From: Exiguobacterium sp. s146
Lineage (GTDB): Bacteria; Bacillota; Bacilli; Exiguobacteriales; Exiguobacteriaceae
NCBI RefSeq assembly: GCF_018618415.1
Contig: NZ_JACSMA010000002.1
Location: forward strand, 372,001-436,000
Length of the DNA: 64,000 nucleotides
Direction of reading: 5' to 3'
A program made the position numbers and the translations under genes. Below the pieces are notes generated by a model. The model saw only the letters and a list, made by a program, of their open reading frames with translations, was not told where the DNA came from and ran no database searches. Below are positions 61,690-64,000 of the stretch, in pieces (position 1 is the first letter of the stretch; each line of letters opens with the position of its first letter).

Positions 61690-62762
61690 TATTCAGCACC
61701 ACCTTTCAAAATCGATTTCGCGAACGCGCTGTCCGGACGATACTTGAGCGCAAGCTCACGAATCGCTCTCGGCGGGCTCACTTGCGGGGCTTGTGGGTGC
61801 AATAACCAGCTTGCCGCATAGTGCGTGTCGCTAATTTGGAACATCGGTGGTTCTTTTTCAAAGTCGATTTTCATCGCATACGGGTTACGTGGTGCGAAGG
61901 CATCGCCTTTTGGTGGGTTCAATAAGTTTGGCGGTGTACCCGGGATGGCCGGGAGCGCCTCGTTCGGGTCGTCGGTCGGACGTGGCATCGATCCGAGCAA
62001 GCCCCATGCGTATGGGTGACGTGGCTCGTAGAAGATTTCGTCGACCGTACCTTTCTCAACGATTTTCCCAGCGTACATGACGGCAACGCGGTCTGCCATG
62101 TTCGCAACGACACCAAGGTCGTGCGTGATGAAGATGATCGCTGTGCCTGTCTTTTGCTGGATGTCTTTTAAGAGCTCCAAAATTTGAGCTTGAATCGTGA
62201 CGTCGAGGGCCGTTGTCGGCTCATCGGCAATCAACACTTTCGGGTTACAAGCGAGCGCGATCGCGATAACGATCCGCTGACGCATCCCACCTGAAAGTTG
62301 GTGCGGGTATTGTTTGAGACGCGCCTCTGGGTTTGGAATCCCAACGAGTGTGAGCAATTCAAGCGTACGCTTCTTCGCATCCTCACCCGTGAGTCCTTGG
62401 TGTTGCTTCAACCCTTCGGCGATTTGTTTGTAGATTGTCATCGTCGGGTTGAGCGATGTCATCGGATCTTGGAAGATCATCGCGATATCGCGCCCACGAA
62501 TTTTAAGCATTTCTTTTTCCGACAACTTCGCCAAGTCTTTCCCTTCGAACAAGATTTCTCCGTTCGTGATTTCACCTGGCGGGTTTGGAATGAGACGCAT
62601 AATCGCTTTCGAAGTGACGGATTTACCAGAACCCGATTCCCCAACGATGGCGAGCGTCTCGCCTTTTTTCAAATCAAACGATACGTTGCGAACGGCTTGT
62701 ACCGTTCCAGCATACGTATGGAACGAGACCGCTAAGTCTCGGACAGATAAAATCGTTTCCAT
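61689..62762 (-). CDS. oppD: Oligopeptide ABC transporter ATPase OppD
   Basis: 357 residues, Walker A GESGSGKSV (near 40), signature LSGGMRQRIVIA (near 157), Walker B VLIADEPTTALDVT, and a C-terminal OppD extension with FAPRNPYAMKIDFEKEPPMF. A cysteine motif of some OppD iron-sulfur clusters is not seen. Overlaps oppF; preceded by oppC at 23 nt. ATG after AGGGGGAC. Confidence 0.95.
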   Translation of the reverse strand: METILSVRDLAVSFHTYAGTVQAVRNVSFDLKKGETLAIVGESGSGKSVTSKAIMRLIPNPPGEITNGEILFEGKDLAKLSEKEMLKIRGRDIAMIFQDPMTSLNPTMTIYKQIAEGLKQHQGLTGEDAKKRTLELLTLVGIPNPEARLKQYPHQLSGGMRQRIVIAIALACNPKVLIADEPTTALDVTIQAQILELLKDIQQKTGTAIIFITHDLGVVANMADRVAVMYAGKIVEKGTVDEIFYEPRHPYAWGLLGSMPRPTDDPNEALPAIPGTPPNLLNPPKGDAFAPRNPYAMKIDFEKEPPMFQISDTHYAASWLLHPQAPQVSPPRAIRELALKYRPDSAFAKSILKGGAE

Positions 62763-62785
62763 GCACGAGTCCCCCTGTTTCTTTA

Positions 62786-63811
62786 TTATTTACGCATTTT
62801 CGGGTCGAACGCATCACGCAAGCCATCGGCGAGCAAGTTGAAGCTGACCATGAGCAAGACGATGATGATTGACGGGATGACGAGCAAGTACGGGAACGTC
62901 CGCAACTCTTTGTATCCGTCGTTAATCAACGTACCAAGTGACGCTTGTGGCGGTTGAAGTCCGATCCCGATGAAACTAAGGAATGCCTCAAAGAAGATGG
63001 CAGCTGGAATCGTGAACATAAGTGTGATGATGATGGCGCCGAGCGTGTTCGGAATCAAGTGTTTGAAGATCAAACGTGTACTTGAAGCACCGAGCGTACG
63101 GGCAGCCAAGACGAACTCTTGGTTTTTCAATTTCAATATCTGACCGCGGACGAGTCGACTCATCCCGATCCAGCCGGTGATGGTCATCGCCAAGATGATC
63201 GTGAAGACACCCGGGTCAAAAATCAAGATGAACAAGATAATCAAAATCAAGTTAGGAACACCTGTCAAAATCTCAACGATCCGTTGCATGATGTTATCCG
63301 TACGGCCACCGAAGTAAGCCGAGATCCCACCGTAAGCGACACCGATGACCGTATCCACGATAGCCGCCATCAAACCGATGAAGAGCGAGATGCGTGTCCC
63401 TTCCCAGATACGTGACCAAAGATCACGGCCGAGGTAGTCGGTACCGAACCAGAAATTCTCTTCGACGTTCTTCTGTTCATAGAAGTCGATTTCACGGCCA
63501 CCGAGGTTGGCCATCCCGTCAAACCCAGCCCATTCAAGTCCTGTGACTTTTGGCGGAAGTTTGGCTTGCGAGATGTTTTGCGTATAGGCGTCACGGCCAG
63601 AGAGCATCGGGCCGAATAGAGCGAGCAAGACAAGAATGACGATAATCGATAACGACAAGATGGCTGCTTTGTTTTTCTTTAAGCGCATCCATGCATCTTG
63701 CCAGAAGTTTAGACTTTTACCAGCAATTCGTTCAGCGAGCTGTTCGTTCATCTCGACACGTTGGAACATGTCTTGGTCGAACTGCTCGAAATTCTTTTTG
63801 TTTTCAATCAT
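62786..63811 (-). CDS. oppC: Oligopeptide ABC transporter permease OppC
   Basis: 341 residues with an N-terminal cytoplasmic tail (MIENKKNFEQFDQDMF), one anchor helix (AAILSLSIIVILVLLALFG) and five permease segments including GMSRLVRGQILKLKNQEFVL (EAA-like loop, near 215) and LGTLINDGYKEL. Family-length. Start ATG overlaps the oppB stop by one nt (TGATG), so translation is coupled. Confidence 0.94.
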   Translation of the reverse strand: MIENKKNFEQFDQDMFQRVEMNEQLAERIAGKSLNFWQDAWMRLKKNKAAILSLSIIVILVLLALFGPMLSGRDAYTQNISQAKLPPKVTGLEWAGFDGMANLGGREIDFYEQKNVEENFWFGTDYLGRDLWSRIWEGTRISLFIGLMAAIVDTVIGVAYGGISAYFGGRTDNIMQRIVEILTGVPNLILIILFILIFDPGVFTIILAMTITGWIGMSRLVRGQILKLKNQEFVLAARTLGASSTRLIFKHLIPNTLGAIIITLMFTIPAAIFFEAFLSFIGIGLQPPQASLGTLINDGYKELRTFPYLLVIPSIIIVLLMVSFNLLADGLRDAFDPKMRK

Positions 63812-64000
63812 CAGTTATTCCCCCCAAGACGAATACGTGGGTCAACGACTCCGTAGAGCAAGTCGACAAGTAGAATGATAAGAATGAACAGGCCAGAGAA
63901 GAAGAGCGTCGTGCCCATGATGACCGAGTAATCATTCAACGTGATAGAAGTGACGAACAATTCACCGAGTCCAGGTACCGCAAAGATTTTTTCGATAACG
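63811..64000 (-). CDS. oppB: Oligopeptide ABC transporter permease OppB, C-terminal fragment
   Basis: The last 62 codons of a permease cut by the window edge: it reads VIEKIFAVPGLGELFVTS, then a membrane helix FFSGLFILIILLVDLLYGVV and ends DPRIRLGGNN. This is the normal OppB/DppB end. Its N-terminal part and any oppA binding protein lie outside the window. Confidence 0.9.
   Translation of the reverse strand, partial: VIEKIFAVPGLGELFVTSITLNDYSVIMGTTLFFSGLFILIILLVDLLYGVVDPRIRLGGNN

Overview
This window is chromosomal DNA from a Bacillales member (Bacillota). Exiguobacterium is my best guess: gene order follows Bacillus subtilis block by block, but the base composition is moderately GC-rich and the coding is dense. 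I see no tRNA, rRNA, IS element, prophage or CRISPR array. Nearly every gene is an ordinary housekeeping gene, and most operons end in a strong hairpin terminator.

Layout. 1-17 kb matches the B. subtilis yla/ykt region, reading backwards: a photolyase cut by the window edge, pyruvate carboxylase, ftsW, ylaN, an MFS exporter, ylaK (PIN-PhoH), a ylaL-like gene, ylaI, ylaH, typA, ylaF, an inositol-phosphatase/GNAT fusion, yktA and speA. 17-30 kb holds a probable AAC(6')-type acetyltransferase, the pdhABCD operon, def, a composite lipoprotein/hydrolase, a phospholipase D-like protein, rnjA, ykrA and ktrC. 30-45 kb holds cydAB, an N-acetyldiaminopimelate deacetylase, ccpC, bdbC, a highly structured non-coding element, nadE, a BsuPI lipoprotein, a CvfC/YpgR protein, a small enzyme operon, several unknown genes and a pgpA-PAP2 operon. 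45-60 kb follows the yjb region: yjcG, fabI with a FapR-like box, rodA, an RluD-type synthase, NAD kinase, relQ, a CYTH protein, spxH, pepF, coiA, cls, an SDR, a DUF2254 protein, mecA and spx. 60-64 kb has an HD-domain protein and oppFDC, with oppB cut by the right edge.

How the genes work together. Carbon entry is represented by pyc, pdhABCD and the regulator CcpC; respiration and redox by cydAB, spx, spxH, bdbC, nadE and NAD kinase; envelope growth by ftsW, rodA, cls, pgpA and fabI. The spx-mecA-coiA-pepF-spxH stretch groups ClpP-adaptor and competence functions.

Most notable non-coding findings. (1) A probable RsaE/RoxS small regulatory RNA lies between spxH and pepF, with its own promoter, a Rex-like operator at the start site, four C-rich motifs and a terminator. 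(2) A ~280 nt element between bdbC and nadE folds by eye into two nested multi-helix domains. (3) The speA/yktA divergent promoters share one palindromic -35 hexamer inside a long inverted repeat. (4) Regulatory sites consistent with FapR (fabI), CcpA (pdhA) and PerR (spx). Family names are given from recognition of motifs and remembered homologues; no database search was run.
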